Origin: Lachnospiraceae bacterium
GTDB taxonomy: Bacteria > Bacillota > Clostridia > Lachnospirales > Lachnospiraceae
Length of the DNA stretch: 34,925 nucleotides
Direction of reading: 5' to 3'
NCBI GenBank assembly: GCA_011959105.1
Contig: BLLU01000009.1
Location: 1 to 34,925 of the forward strand
In this document: positions 6,750 to 14,261 of the stretch, piece after piece
How positions within the stretch are numbered: position 1 is the stretch's first letter
Layout of the letters: every line of letters starts with the position of its first letter
Notes under the pieces: model-generated
What the model was told of the DNA's origin: nothing
What the model saw: only the letters and a program-made list of their open reading frames with translations
The model's database searches: none
Program-made: the position numbers and the translations under genes

Positions 6750-8382
6750 AAATGCCGACTATGGAGCGGCTGAACAGTACCTAACCTTTGAGCATGACGA
6801 GTTTACCATGAAGCCCACTCTTGATAAAAATGGGCGGCTTGTTATCCGTGACGATTACCGCATTTCCTCTCTGAATTGCGGTGATGAAGATTTTGCAATC
6901 GCCTGTATGCGCTCTAATCTCAAATACGGCAAGAACCAGAAACGGGAGGACGTAAAGAGCCACCATTACATTATCAGTTTTGACCCCCGTGACGCACCCG
7001 ACAACGGCTTGACGGTTGACCGGGCGCAAGCGTTGGGCGAGCAGTTCTGTAAAGAGCATTTCCCCGGACACCAAGCCCTTGTATGCACCCACCCGGACGG
7101 GCATAACCACAGCGGCAACATTCATGTGCATATCGTAATCAATTCCCTACGGATTGCGGAAGTACCACTATTGCCCTACATGGAAAGACCAGCCGACACA
7201 AGGGAGGGCTGCAAGCACCGTTGTACGGACGCAGCTATGGAATATTTCAAAGCGGAAGTCATGGAAATGTGCCACCGGGAAAACCTCTATCAGATTGACT
7301 TGCTGAACGGGAGCAAGAGCCGAGTTACCGAGCGTGAGTATTGGGCGAAGCGGAAAGGACAAGCCGCACTGGATAAAGAGAACGCTTCCCATGCCGCCAC
7401 GGGAGAGCCGCCTAAACAGACCAAGTTTGAAACCGACAAGGAAAAGCTAAGGCAGACCATACGGAAAGCCCTTGCCGCCGCTGCCACCTTTGACGACTTT
7501 TCCTCTCTGCTGCTTCGGGAGGGCGTGACCGTCAAAGAGAGCCGGGGGAGATTGAGCTATCTCACGCCGGACAGGACGAAGCCCATCACCGCCCGGAAAC
7601 TGGGTGATGATTTTGACCGTGCCAACCTACTGGAAGCACTCACCATAAACGCACAGAACGCCGCCAGAGCCGCCGAAACGCCCCTACCCAAACAGGAATA
7701 CCCCCGCAGCATAAAAGACCGCTTACAGCGCAACAAAGCCGCTGTAAACGCCCCGAAAAATGACGGAGTACAACGCATGGTAGACTGGGAAGCGAAACGA
7801 GCCGAGGGCAAGGGTATAGGATATGACCGCTGGGCGGCTGTTCACAATCTAAAGCAAATGGCGGCGACCATGAGCGTTTACGAGGAATCCGGCTTTTCTT
7901 CCCCGGAGGAACTGGAAACCGCCCTTGCCGCCGCCAGTGCTGGACTGCATGAAGTGACCGGGAAGCTGAAAGCCGTGGAAAGCACCTTGCGGGAGAAAAA
8001 GGACTTGCAGAAACAGCTATTAGCCTACATCAAGACCAAGCCAGCCCGTGACGGACTTAGGGCGCAGAAAACGGAGAAAGCCCGGAGAGCCTACCGGGAG
8101 CAGCACGAAAGCGAGTTTATCATTTCCGAATCTGCCGCCCGGTATTTCAAGGCACAGGGCATTACCAAACTGCCAGCTTCCAAGACCTTACAAACGGAGA
8201 TTGAGCAGCTTACCAAAGAGAAAAACGCCCTTTACAACGAGTACCGGGAGAAGAAAGAGAACGTCCGGGAATTGCAGACCGTGAAAAGCAATCTTGACAA
8301 AATATTGCGCCGTGAGCCGGAACGGGGAAAGGGGCGGGAAAATGAACGGCAAACGCCCATACATGGACTACCAGCAACATAG
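6721..8382 (+). CDS. Relaxase, MobA/MobL-like HUH endonuclease (nested element)
   Basis: A 553-residue relaxase that would nick oriT and lead the strand into the recipient. The N-terminal domain (about residues 1-190) begins ATFKHISSKNADYGAAEQYL and carries the metal-binding His cluster HPDGHNHSGNIHVHIVIN, preceded by SHHYIISFD. The C-terminal half is a long coiled helical region (YDRWAAVHNLKQMAATM onward) that is clearly similar to the C-terminus of the host ICE relaxase at 30666, although the N-terminal nuclease domains differ in subgroup. I chose TTG 6721, 7 bases after AGGTGA; GTG 6712 lies inside that RBS. It overlaps mobC upstream and the VLP gene downstream. No coupling protein is encoded in the nested element, so it needs one in trans. 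Confidence 0.9.
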   Translation: MATFKHISSKNADYGAAEQYLTFEHDEFTMKPTLDKNGRLVIRDDYRISSLNCGDEDFAIACMRSNLKYGKNQKREDVKSHHYIISFDPRDAPDNGLTVDRAQALGEQFCKEHFPGHQALVCTHPDGHNHSGNIHVHIVINSLRIAEVPLLPYMERPADTREGCKHRCTDAAMEYFKAEVMEMCHRENLYQIDLLNGSKSRVTEREYWAKRKGQAALDKENASHAATGEPPKQTKFETDKEKLRQTIRKALAAAATFDDFSSLLLREGVTVKESRGRLSYLTPDRTKPITARKLGDDFDRANLLEALTINAQNAARAAETPLPKQEYPRSIKDRLQRNKAAVNAPKNDGVQRMVDWEAKRAEGKGIGYDRWAAVHNLKQMAATMSVYEESGFSSPEELETALAAASAGLHEVTGKLKAVESTLREKKDLQKQLLAYIKTKPARDGLRAQKTEKARRAYREQHESEFIISESAARYFKAQGITKLPASKTLQTEIEQLTKEKNALYNEYREKKENVRELQTVKSNLDKILRREPERGKGRENERQTPIHGLPAT

Positions 8383-8728
8383 AGCCGCCCGCCGCCTTGT
8401 GCATGAGTGCTGCAACTACGATAACGGCAACTGTATCTTGCTGGATAACGGCGAGCCTTGCGTATGCGTCCAGAGTATCAGCTATTCGCTTATATGCCGC
8501 TGGTTTAGGATAGCCGTGCTGCCGCTGGACGGGAAACTGGAAGCCGCCCTACTCCACCGGGCAGACAGGAAACGCTGTACCGAGTGCGGCGGGTATTTTC
8601 TCCCTAAGTCAAACCGTGGGAAATACTGCCCGGATTGCGCCGGACGCATGAAAAGAATCAAAGCCGCACAGCGCAAGCGGAAACAGAGGGATAAATGTCA
8701 CGCTTTAGGATATTCCAAACCCCCGTAA
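8342..8728 (+). CDS. Cysteine-rich VLP protein (nested element)
   Basis: A 128-residue zinc-ribbon-like protein. Cysteine groups are CCNYDNGNC, CVCVQ, and a C-terminal pair CTECGG...YCPDCAG, with the conserved core RWFRIAVLPLDGKLEA that names the VLP domain. The tail is strongly basic (KRKQRDKCH). It overlaps the relaxase end, so it belongs to the mobilization operon. It is very similar to the host ICE gene at 29309, and both are followed by the same noncoding block. The role is unknown; a nucleic-acid-binding function is a fair guess from the Zn-ribbon and basic tail. Confidence 0.85.
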   Translation: MNGKRPYMDYQQHRAARRLVHECCNYDNGNCILLDNGEPCVCVQSISYSLICRWFRIAVLPLDGKLEAALLHRADRKRCTECGGYFLPKSNRGKYCPDCAGRMKRIKAAQRKRKQRDKCHALGYSKPP

Positions 8729-8812
8729 ATCAAGGCTTTTTTGACCGCCCTCAACGGGTAGACGATATTTATATCCTTTACCCCCGAAAACGGCGTTCTA
8801 AAGCGTAACAGA
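8727..8812 (+). other. Conserved noncoding block downstream of VLP gene (copy A)
   Basis: Shares with 29684-29774 and 34-119 a spaced pattern ending TTTATA, a run of C, AAAA, GGCGTTCTA and GCGTAAC. In this copy the first block is the reverse complement (AAATCAAGGCTT here, AAGCCTTGATTT in copy B). It lies between the VLP gene and the replication initiator, so it may be a replication origin or regulatory site. Confidence 0.55.
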
Positions 8813-8840
8813 AGCCCAAAACAGACCAAAGGAGGAACGA

Positions 8841-9605
8841 ATGGCAGACAACCGCAAATATTACTACCTAAAGCTGAAAGAGAGCTATTTTGATGAGGAC
8901 GCTATCGTGCTGCTGGAAAGTATGCAGGACGGTATGCTCTACTCAAACATTCTCTTGAAGATGTACCTAAAATCGCTGAAAAACGGTGGAAAGCTCCAGC
9001 TTGCCGAGAATATCCCCTACACCGCACAGATGATAGCCACCATCACCCGCCAGCAAGTCGGCACAGTGGAGAGGGCTTTGCAGATTTTTATGAAACTGGG
9101 GCTTGTGGAACCCTTGCAGAACGGGGCTTTGTACATGAGCAACATAGAACTCTTAATCGGTCAGTCCTCTACCGAGGGGGAGCGGAAACGCCGTGCAAGG
9201 CTGGCTTTGCAGGAACAAAAGGCATTGCCGGAAGCCGTGGCGGACAAACGTCCACCAGCCGTGGCGGACATTTGTCCACCAGAGATAGAGATAGAGAAAG
9301 AGATAGATATAGAGTTAGAGATAAAGAGAGAGGGAGAGCTAAAGAAAGGACAGAACGCCCCCGCCCCTTTTGGCAGATACAAAAACGTCATTCTGTCAGA
9401 AAAAGAGCTTGCGGAGCTGCAAGAGGAGCTTCCCGGCAAATGGGAATATTACATTGACCGTCTATCCGGCTATATCGCTTCCAGCGGGAAGAACTACAAG
9501 AACCATGCCGCCACTATCCGGCGTTGGGCGGCTGATGACAAGGCAAAGGGGAAGCCGAAAAAGGGAATCCCCGATTATTCCTACAAAGAGGGCGAGAGCC
9601 TTTGA
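8841..9605 (+). CDS. Replication initiator with phage replisome-organizer-type N-terminal domain
   Basis: A 254-residue protein. Residues 1-120 (RKYYYLKLKESYFDEDAIVL, then NILLKMYLKSLKNGG and VGTVERALQIFMKLGLVE) match the winged-helix N-terminal domain of phage replisome organizers. The middle, residues about 145-175, is low-complexity Glu/Ile/Lys encoded by GAGATA-type repeats. The C-terminal domain (ILSEKELAELQEELPGKWEY onward) is DnaD-like. Inside the gene, two tandem 24-base units (9235-9258 and 9259-9282) each contain a dyad and could be the initiator's own binding sites. RBS AAAGGAGG precedes ATG 8841. The following gene is a DnaC-like loader, so the pair probably lets the excised element replicate. 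Confidence 0.85.
   Translation: MADNRKYYYLKLKESYFDEDAIVLLESMQDGMLYSNILLKMYLKSLKNGGKLQLAENIPYTAQMIATITRQQVGTVERALQIFMKLGLVEPLQNGALYMSNIELLIGQSSTEGERKRRARLALQEQKALPEAVADKRPPAVADICPPEIEIEKEIDIELEIKREGELKKGQNAPAPFGRYKNVILSEKELAELQEELPGKWEYYIDRLSGYIASSGKNYKNHAATIRRWAADDKAKGKPKKGIPDYSYKEGESL
9235..9282 (+). repeat. Two tandem 24-bp dyad repeats inside the replication initiator gene
   Basis: Units 9235-9258 and 9259-9282 match at all but about three central bases. In each, GGAC pairs with GTCC and an outer TGG pairs with CCA, around an AAAC or ATTT centre. A GAGATA-rich simple repeat follows (9283-9346). Origins inside the initiator gene are known in phages such as lambda; here that is inference. 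Confidence 0.5.
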
Positions 9606-9667
9606 CCGCATAGACACAACGCCCCGTAAACAGGGCGTAAAAGACCATGAACAAGGAGGACGATTTT

Positions 9668-10522
9668 ATGTGTGATTATGATAACGCCATTTTCCGGCTT
9701 GCCACGGCACAGGAAACAGAGCCGGAGGACTACACGGGCGAGGACGGGCTTTTATATTGCGGGAGCTGCCGCCAGCCCAAAGAAGCCTATTTCCCGGAGG
9801 GCAAGACCTTTTTCGGACGTGACCGACACCCCAAAGAATGTGACTGCCAGAGAAAACGCCGGGAAACGCTGGAAGCCGCAGACAGGGAATACAAGCACCG
9901 GGAGGAAGTGGAACGGCTGAAACGAAAGGGATTTACAGACCCGGCTATGCGGGAATGGACGTTTGAAAACGACAATGGGAAATGCCCCCAAATGCACAAA
10001 GCCCATGCTTATGTAGAGTGTTGGGAGGAAATGAAAGCCGGAAATATCGGCTATCTGTTGTGGGGCATGGTAGGCACAGGCAAGAGCTATTTTGCCGGGT
10101 GTATCGCCAACGCCCTCATGGAGAAAGAAGTTTCCGTGTGCATGACAAACTTTGCCCTTATCCTCAATGACCTTGCCGCCAGCTACAAGGACAGGAACGA
10201 GTACATAGCCCGCCTTTGCAGCTTCCCTCTGCTTATCCTTGACGATTTCGGCATGGAGCGTGGCACGGAATACGGGCTTGAACAGGTTTACAACGTGATT
10301 GACAGCCGATACCGCAGCAGAAAGCCGCTGATTGTCACAACAAATTTGACGCTGGAGGAATTGCAGAACCCGGAGGACACCGCCCACGCCCGCATTTATG
10401 ACCGCCTTACAGAAATGTGTACCCCCGTCCGCATTACCGGGGAAAATTTCAGAAAAGCCAGAGCAAGGGAGAAAATGGAACGCCTTAAAAAGCTGCTGAA
10501 CGGAAAGGAGATTTGCCTATGA
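9668..10522 (+). CDS. DnaC-like helicase-loader ATPase
   Basis: A 284-residue AAA+ ATPase. It has an N-terminal Cys cluster (YCGSCRQ...CDCQRKR), Walker A GMVGTGKS, Walker B LLILDDFGME and a sensor region LIVTTNLTLEELQ, then RIYDRLTEMC. DnaC/DnaI-type proteins load the replicative helicase at an origin marked by the initiator. ATG 9668 follows AAGGAGG at 8 bases; the earlier ATG 9647 lacks spacing. The stop overlaps the TnpW-like start (ATGA). It works with the preceding replication initiator, as in many phage and Tn1549-related cassettes. Confidence 0.9.
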   Translation: MCDYDNAIFRLATAQETEPEDYTGEDGLLYCGSCRQPKEAYFPEGKTFFGRDRHPKECDCQRKRRETLEAADREYKHREEVERLKRKGFTDPAMREWTFENDNGKCPQMHKAHAYVECWEEMKAGNIGYLLWGMVGTGKSYFAGCIANALMEKEVSVCMTNFALILNDLAASYKDRNEYIARLCSFPLLILDDFGMERGTEYGLEQVYNVIDSRYRSRKPLIVTTNLTLEELQNPEDTAHARIYDRLTEMCTPVRITGENFRKARAREKMERLKKLLNGKEICL

Positions 10523-10710
10523 CCGACACCATGAAAAAAGACCGCCCCACCCGCCGCCCGGATTGCGTGACAGAAGTACGCCGGGGGAACACCGTCCTTG
10601 TGGTTTCCGGCTATTTCAAACAAGGCACTACCGCCACCGCCGCCGACAAGATGATGAAAGTGCTGGAAGCGGAAAGCGCAGCCGGAGGAACAGCCGCACA
10701 CGCTATGTAA
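10519..10710 (+). CDS. TnpW-like small transposon protein
   Basis: A 63-residue protein (DCVTEVRRGNTVLVVSGYFKQG then TATAADKMMKVLEAE) resembling the TnpW family that lies before serine recombinases in Tn4451-like elements. GNTVLVVSGYF...TAADKM is the conserved part. ATGA overlaps the loader gene. A new promoter follows it, so the recombinase is transcribed at least partly independently. Function is not established; accessory role in transposition is inferred from position. Confidence 0.8.
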   Translation: MTDTMKKDRPTRRPDCVTEVRRGNTVLVVSGYFKQGTTATAADKMMKVLEAESAAGGTAAHAM

Positions 10711-10772
10711 TGCGATAAGCCTTAATAAAATAATGTGATATTTTTCGACATAAAGTAGCAAAAAGGACTGTA

Positions 10773-10825
10773 CAGCAAGCCCCGCCCTATGGTATAATAA
10801 ACCTACGGAATAGTGGGGCTGGCTG
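10773..10825 (+). promoter_or_regulatory. Recombinase promoter enclosed by an inverted repeat
   Basis: TATAAT at 10793-10798 is a perfect -10; the matching -35 (GTACAG, 10770-10775) is weak. Around it, CAGCAAGCCCC (from 10773) is mirrored by GGGGCTGGCTG (10815-10825), an imperfect dyad centred on the -10 and start region. A protein bound here would shut off or tune the recombinase. Confidence 0.6.
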
Positions 10826-10843
10826 TCGGAAATGGAGGAAACC

Positions 10844-12466
10844 ATGACAAGACAGACCACCCAAAAACTGATTACCGCCCTATATCCGAGATTGTCGCAC
10901 GAGGACACGCTCCAAGGCGAATCCAACTCCATAAGCAACCAGAAGCGAATCCTTGAAGCCTACGCAAAACAGAACGGCTTTTCCAACCTCAAATGGTACA
11001 CGGACGACGGATTCTCCGGGGCAAATTTCCAAAGACCCGGCTTCCAGTCCATGCTTGCCGACATTGAAGCGGGGCTTGTGGGAACGGTTATTGTAAAGGA
11101 TATGTCAAGGTTAGGGCGAAATTACTTACAAGTGGGAATGTACACAGAAATGATTTTCCCACAGAACGGCGTCCGCTTCATTGCAATCAATGACGGCGTA
11201 GACAGCGCACAGGGCGAGAATGATTTTGCGCCCTTGCGTAACATTTTTAACGAATGGCTGGTGAGGGATACGAGCAAGAAAATCCGGGCGGTAAAACGCT
11301 CAAAAGGCATGAGTGGGAAGCCTGTCACAAGCAAGCCCGTGTACGGCTACCTCATGGACGAGGACGAAAATTTCATCATTGACGGGGAAGCCGCCCCCGT
11401 GGTAAAGCAGATATACAGCCTTTGCCTTGCCGGGAACGGTCCGACCAAGATAGCCCGTATGCTCACGGAGCAGGAAATCCCCACGCCGGGAACGCTGGAA
11501 TACCGCCGGACGGGAAGCACACGCCGCTACCACCCCGGCTATGAGTGCAAGTGGGCGGCGAACACCGTGGTACATATCCTTGAAAACCGGGAATACACGG
11601 GCTGCCTTGTGAACTTTAAGACCACCACACAATCCTACAAGTGCAGCAAGATTATCTACAACAGCGAGGACAAACAGGCAATCTTCGAGAACCACCACGA
11701 GCAGATAATCGACAAGGACACATGGGAGCGTGTGCAGGAGCTACGCAAGCAGCGCAAACGCCCTAACCGCTATGATGAAGTGGGCTTGTTCTCCGGCTTG
11801 CTCTTTTGTGCCGACTGCGGCAGCGTCATGTACCAGCAACGCTATCAGACGGACAAGCGGCGGCAGGACTGCTACATATGCGGCAGCTACAAGAAGCGCA
11901 CGGCAGACTGTACGGCGCACTTTATCCGCACCGACCTTTTGACCGAGGGAGTGACCGAGAACCTACGGAAAGTCACCAGCTACGCCGCAAAGCACGAAGC
12001 CCGGTTTATGAAGCTGTTGACCGAGCAGACCGAGGACGGGAGCAAACGCCGGAACGCTGCCAAGAAGAAAGAACTGGAAGCGGCAGAAAAACGGATTGCG
12101 GAACTCTCCGCTATCTTCAAGCGGCTGTATGAGGACAGCGTGACCGGGCGCATATCGGACGAGCGTTTCACGGAGCTTTCGGCAGACTACGAAGCCGAGC
12201 AAAAGGAACTGAAAGAGAAAGCCGCCGCTTTGCAGAGCGAACTTTCTAAAACGCTGGAAGCCACGGCAAACGCTGAAAAGTTTATGAAAGTGGTACGCAA
12301 GTACACCAGCTTTGAGGAACTTACCCCTACCCTGTTACGGGAGTTTGTGGAGAAAATCGTAATCCACGAATCGGAAGCCCTTGACGGGAAACGCCGGGGG
12401 AAGCTCCGCAGACAGGAAATCGAAATCTATTACTCTTTTGTCGGCAAGGTAGAATTGCCCGACTAA
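10844..12466 (+). CDS. Large serine recombinase (TndX/TnpX-like)
   Basis: A 540-residue site-specific recombinase that would excise and insert the nested element. The catalytic domain begins ALYPRLSHED (nucleophile Ser18) with GFSGANFQRPGFQ and KDMSRLGRNYL. A recombinase domain (GYLMDEDENFIIDGEAAPVV) follows, then a zinc ribbon (CADCG...CYICGSYKKRTADC), a coiled coil around residues 390-470, and a C-terminal IVIHESEALDGKRRG region. GGAGG precedes ATG 10844. It is the last gene before the right end, 80 bases away. TndX and TnpX use GA cores; here the host frame argues for GC. An inverted repeat encloses its promoter. Confidence 0.95.
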   Translation: MTRQTTQKLITALYPRLSHEDTLQGESNSISNQKRILEAYAKQNGFSNLKWYTDDGFSGANFQRPGFQSMLADIEAGLVGTVIVKDMSRLGRNYLQVGMYTEMIFPQNGVRFIAINDGVDSAQGENDFAPLRNIFNEWLVRDTSKKIRAVKRSKGMSGKPVTSKPVYGYLMDEDENFIIDGEAAPVVKQIYSLCLAGNGPTKIARMLTEQEIPTPGTLEYRRTGSTRRYHPGYECKWAANTVVHILENREYTGCLVNFKTTTQSYKCSKIIYNSEDKQAIFENHHEQIIDKDTWERVQELRKQRKRPNRYDEVGLFSGLLFCADCGSVMYQQRYQTDKRRQDCYICGSYKKRTADCTAHFIRTDLLTEGVTENLRKVTSYAAKHEARFMKLLTEQTEDGSKRRNAAKKKELEAAEKRIAELSAIFKRLYEDSVTGRISDERFTELSADYEAEQKELKEKAAALQSELSKTLEATANAEKFMKVVRKYTSFEELTPTLLREFVEKIVIHESEALDGKRRGKLRRQEIEIYYSFVGKVELPD

Positions 12467-12476
12467 AGCCCGACCC

Positions 12477-12495
12477 GTCCGGCAGTCAGCCGGAC
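12477..12495 (+). other. Hairpin after the recombinase gene
   Basis: GTCCGGC and GCCGGAC pair perfectly around AGTCA. The T run (12509-12515) is 13 bases away, so it is a weak terminator; a recombinase binding site near the element's end is the alternative. Confidence 0.5.
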
Positions 12496-12527
12496 AGGGA
12501 ACGGCAAAATTTTTTACACTTCTTTTA

Positions 12528-12547
12528 CTTCTTTATCTCACATGAGC
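12528..12547 (-). repeat. Right inverted end of the nested element (attR side)
   Basis: CTTCTTTA, 4 bases, ACATGAGC: inverted copy of the left end at 2640-2659. The last two bases GC are the inferred crossover core, after which Maff2 coding sequence resumes. Confidence 0.85.
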
Positions 12548-12641
12548 AAAATCACAGGGCATGAAACAGCTTATGGCGGGCGGCGGCGTTGCCCTGATCG
12601 GCATGACCCTTGTACCCCTGCTTTCCGGGCTGTTCGGTTAA
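12546..12641 (+). pseudogene. Maff2-type small membrane protein, 3' half
   Basis: Encodes AKSQGMKQLMAGGGVALIGM followed by TLVPLLSGLFG and TAA at 12639. It continues the protein broken at 2639, in the same frame when the halves are joined at GC, and holds the second hydrophobic segment. No start of its own is evident in this frame with a good RBS. It sits directly upstream of the TrbL-like gene, its usual neighbour. Confidence 0.85.
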
Positions 12642-12660
12642 AAAGCGCGGGTAAGAGCCT

Positions 12661-13530
12661 ATGCAGAGCATACTTGACGCGATCACGGAATGGATAAAGG
12701 AAATCCTCATAGGAGCCATTAACGGGAACCTGTCAACTATGTTCGGGGACGTAAACGAGAAAGTCGGCACAATCGCCGCCGAGGTAGGGCAGACCCCGCA
12801 GGGCTGGAACGCGGGCATTTTCAGCATGATACGCTCATTATCGGAAAATGTCATTGTCCCCATAGCGGGGCTTGTCATTACTTACGTCCTATGCGTGGAG
12901 CTAATCAGCATGGTAACGGAAAAGAACAATATGCACGACGTTGACACATTTATGTTTTTCAAGTGGTTTTTCAAGGCGTGGGTGGCGGTGTACCTTGTCA
13001 CCCACACCTTTGATATTACTATGGCAGTCTTTGACGTTGCGCAGCACGTCGTTTCCGGCGCGGCGGGGGTGATAAGCGGCAGCACAGAAATTGACGTTGC
13101 CGCCGCCCTTGCTTCCATGCAGGAGGGGCTTGACGCAATGGAAATCCCCGAACTTTTATTGCTGGTTATGGAAACAAGCCTTGTGAGCCTTTGCATGAAA
13201 ATCATGTCCGTACTGATAACCGTTGTCCTCTACGGCAGAATGATAGAAATTTACCTTTACTGTTCCGTGTCGCCTATCCCATTTGCAACAATGACAAATA
13301 AAGAGTGGGGGCAGATCGGCAACAACTACTTAAAAGCCCTGTTCGCTATCGGCTTTCAAGGCTTCCTCATTATGGTGTGCGTCGGCATTTACGCGGTGCT
13401 GGTGAACAACATAACAGTGGCAGACAACCTACACAGCGCGATATTCTCCCTTGCTGCCTATACGGTGATCCTCTGCTTTTCCCTGTTCAAGTCCGGCGCA
13501 CTTGCAAAGTCAATCTTTTCAGCGCACTAA
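12661..13530 (+). CDS. TrbL/VirB6-like conjugation channel membrane protein
   Basis: A 289-residue polytopic protein with at least five hydrophobic segments (about residues 70-85, 105-120, 168-195, 215-245, 255-275) and an N-terminal amphipathic start, QSILDAITEWIKEILIGAIN. It occupies the place of the VirB6/TrbL-like protein in Tn1549-type transfer operons, an inner-membrane part of the channel. It follows Maff2 by 19 bases; no strong RBS is visible. If Maff2 translation is coupled to it, the insertion may lower its expression. Confidence 0.8.
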   Translation: MQSILDAITEWIKEILIGAINGNLSTMFGDVNEKVGTIAAEVGQTPQGWNAGIFSMIRSLSENVIVPIAGLVITYVLCVELISMVTEKNNMHDVDTFMFFKWFFKAWVAVYLVTHTFDITMAVFDVAQHVVSGAAGVISGSTEIDVAAALASMQEGLDAMEIPELLLLVMETSLVSLCMKIMSVLITVVLYGRMIEIYLYCSVSPIPFATMTNKEWGQIGNNYLKALFAIGFQGFLIMVCVGIYAVLVNNITVADNLHSAIFSLAAYTVILCFSLFKSGALAKSIFSAH

Positions 13531-13536
13531 AGGCGT

Positions 13537-13649
13537 GTCAAGGGCAGGGTGGAGATTTTCAGAGCGAAGCGGCGAAAATACGACCCGACCTTGACGCGGG
13601 AGGAACCCATAGAATAGGGACAGGCAAAGGGCAAAACTTGACCTTTGCC
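13537..13649 (+). other. Structured intergenic leader
   Basis: GTCAAGG-GGGT (13537-13550) and ATTTTC (13555-13560) are mirrored by GAAAAT (13574-13579) and ACCC-CCTTGAC (13583-13595). A second perfect stem, GGCAAAGG/CCTTTGCC (13623-13630 with 13642-13649), follows. It lies between the channel gene and the methyltransferase and could tune expression or stabilise the transcript. Confidence 0.4.
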
Positions 13650-13705
13650 TTGATTACTCTTTATGGGGATTACAGGAAGCACACAGAAAGGAGGGACGAA
13701 ACACC

Positions 13706-14242
13706 ATTGAAAAGAAATACGGCATAATCTACGCCGATCCCCCGTGGAAGTACGCACAGAAGCGGCTTTCCGGCGCGGCAGAACACCACTACCCGACCAT
13801 GAGCATAGAGGAACTTTGCGCGCTTCCCGTGGCTGACCTTGCGGCAGAGGACAGCGCACTTTTCTTGTGGGCGACATTCCCCCAGCTTCCCGAAGCCCTG
13901 CGGCTTATCAAGGCTTGGGGCTTTACCTATAAGACCGCCGCCTTTGTATGGCTGAAACTCAATAAAAAGTCCTACACATGGTTTTACGGCTTGGGATTTT
14001 GGACGCGGGGAAACGCGGAACTCTGCCTGTTTGCCACACGGGGACACCCAAAGAGAAAATCGGCGGGTATTCATCAATTCATTATCTCACCCATAGAGCA
14101 GCACAGCAAAAAGCCGGACATAACGCGGGAAAAAATCATTGCCCTTATGGGCGACATTCCCCGGATAGAGCTTTTCGCAAGGCAGGAAACGGCGGGCTGG
14201 GACACATGGGGGAATGAAACAAAGAACAGCATAGAGCTTTGA
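13706..14242 (+). CDS. MT-A70 family adenine methyltransferase
   Basis: A 178-residue N6-adenine methyltransferase. The catalytic DPPW motif sits near the N-terminus (GIIYADPPWKY), with SALFLWATFPQLPEAL, FVWLKLNK and GNAELCLFATRGHP further on. The open frame has no ATG, GTG or TTG before DPPW; the first ATG (13799) is after the catalytic motif. ATT at 13706 follows AAAGGAGGG at about 10 bases and gives IEKKYGIIYADPPW, so I propose a rare ATT start. The substrate is probably DNA, where methylation could protect the transferred strand from restriction, but RNA cannot be excluded. Confidence 0.8.
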   Translation: MEKKYGIIYADPPWKYAQKRLSGAAEHHYPTMSIEELCALPVADLAAEDSALFLWATFPQLPEALRLIKAWGFTYKTAAFVWLKLNKKSYTWFYGLGFWTRGNAELCLFATRGHPKRKSAGIHQFIISPIEQHSKKPDITREKIIALMGDIPRIELFARQETAGWDTWGNETKNSIEL

Positions 14243-14261
14243 CGGAAAGGAGGTTTTCGGT

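Larger units (their letters stand above)
2642..12547. mobile_element. Nested integrative mobilizable element inserted in the Maff2 gene
   Basis: About 9,906 bp, bounded by inverted repeats (2640-2659 and 12528-12547) and by the two halves of one gene. It encodes a large serine recombinase at its right end, a relaxase and MobC, a replication initiator and helicase loader, a Cys-rich VLP protein, a TnpW-like protein, three regulators and a TetR/cation-transporter cargo. It has no conjugation channel genes, so it should be mobilizable rather than self-transmissible. The likely crossover dinucleotide is GC (2640-2641 and 12546-12547), because recombination there restores the interrupted reading frame. 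It resembles the Tn6104/Tn6105/Tn6106 class nested in C. difficile Tn6103, from memory only. Confidence 0.88.

Noticed and set aside
9235..9346. CRISPR-like array
   Set aside because: Only two directly adjacent units without spacers, inside a coding region.
9272..9457. Open frame rich in Arg/Asp repeats
   Set aside because: It is the shifted reading of the GAGATA repeat inside the replication initiator gene.
2637..12545. GA as crossover core of the nested element, by analogy with TndX/TnpX
   Set aside because: GA occurs at 2636-2637 and 12544-12545, but joining there shifts the Maff2 frame; the GC joint keeps it.
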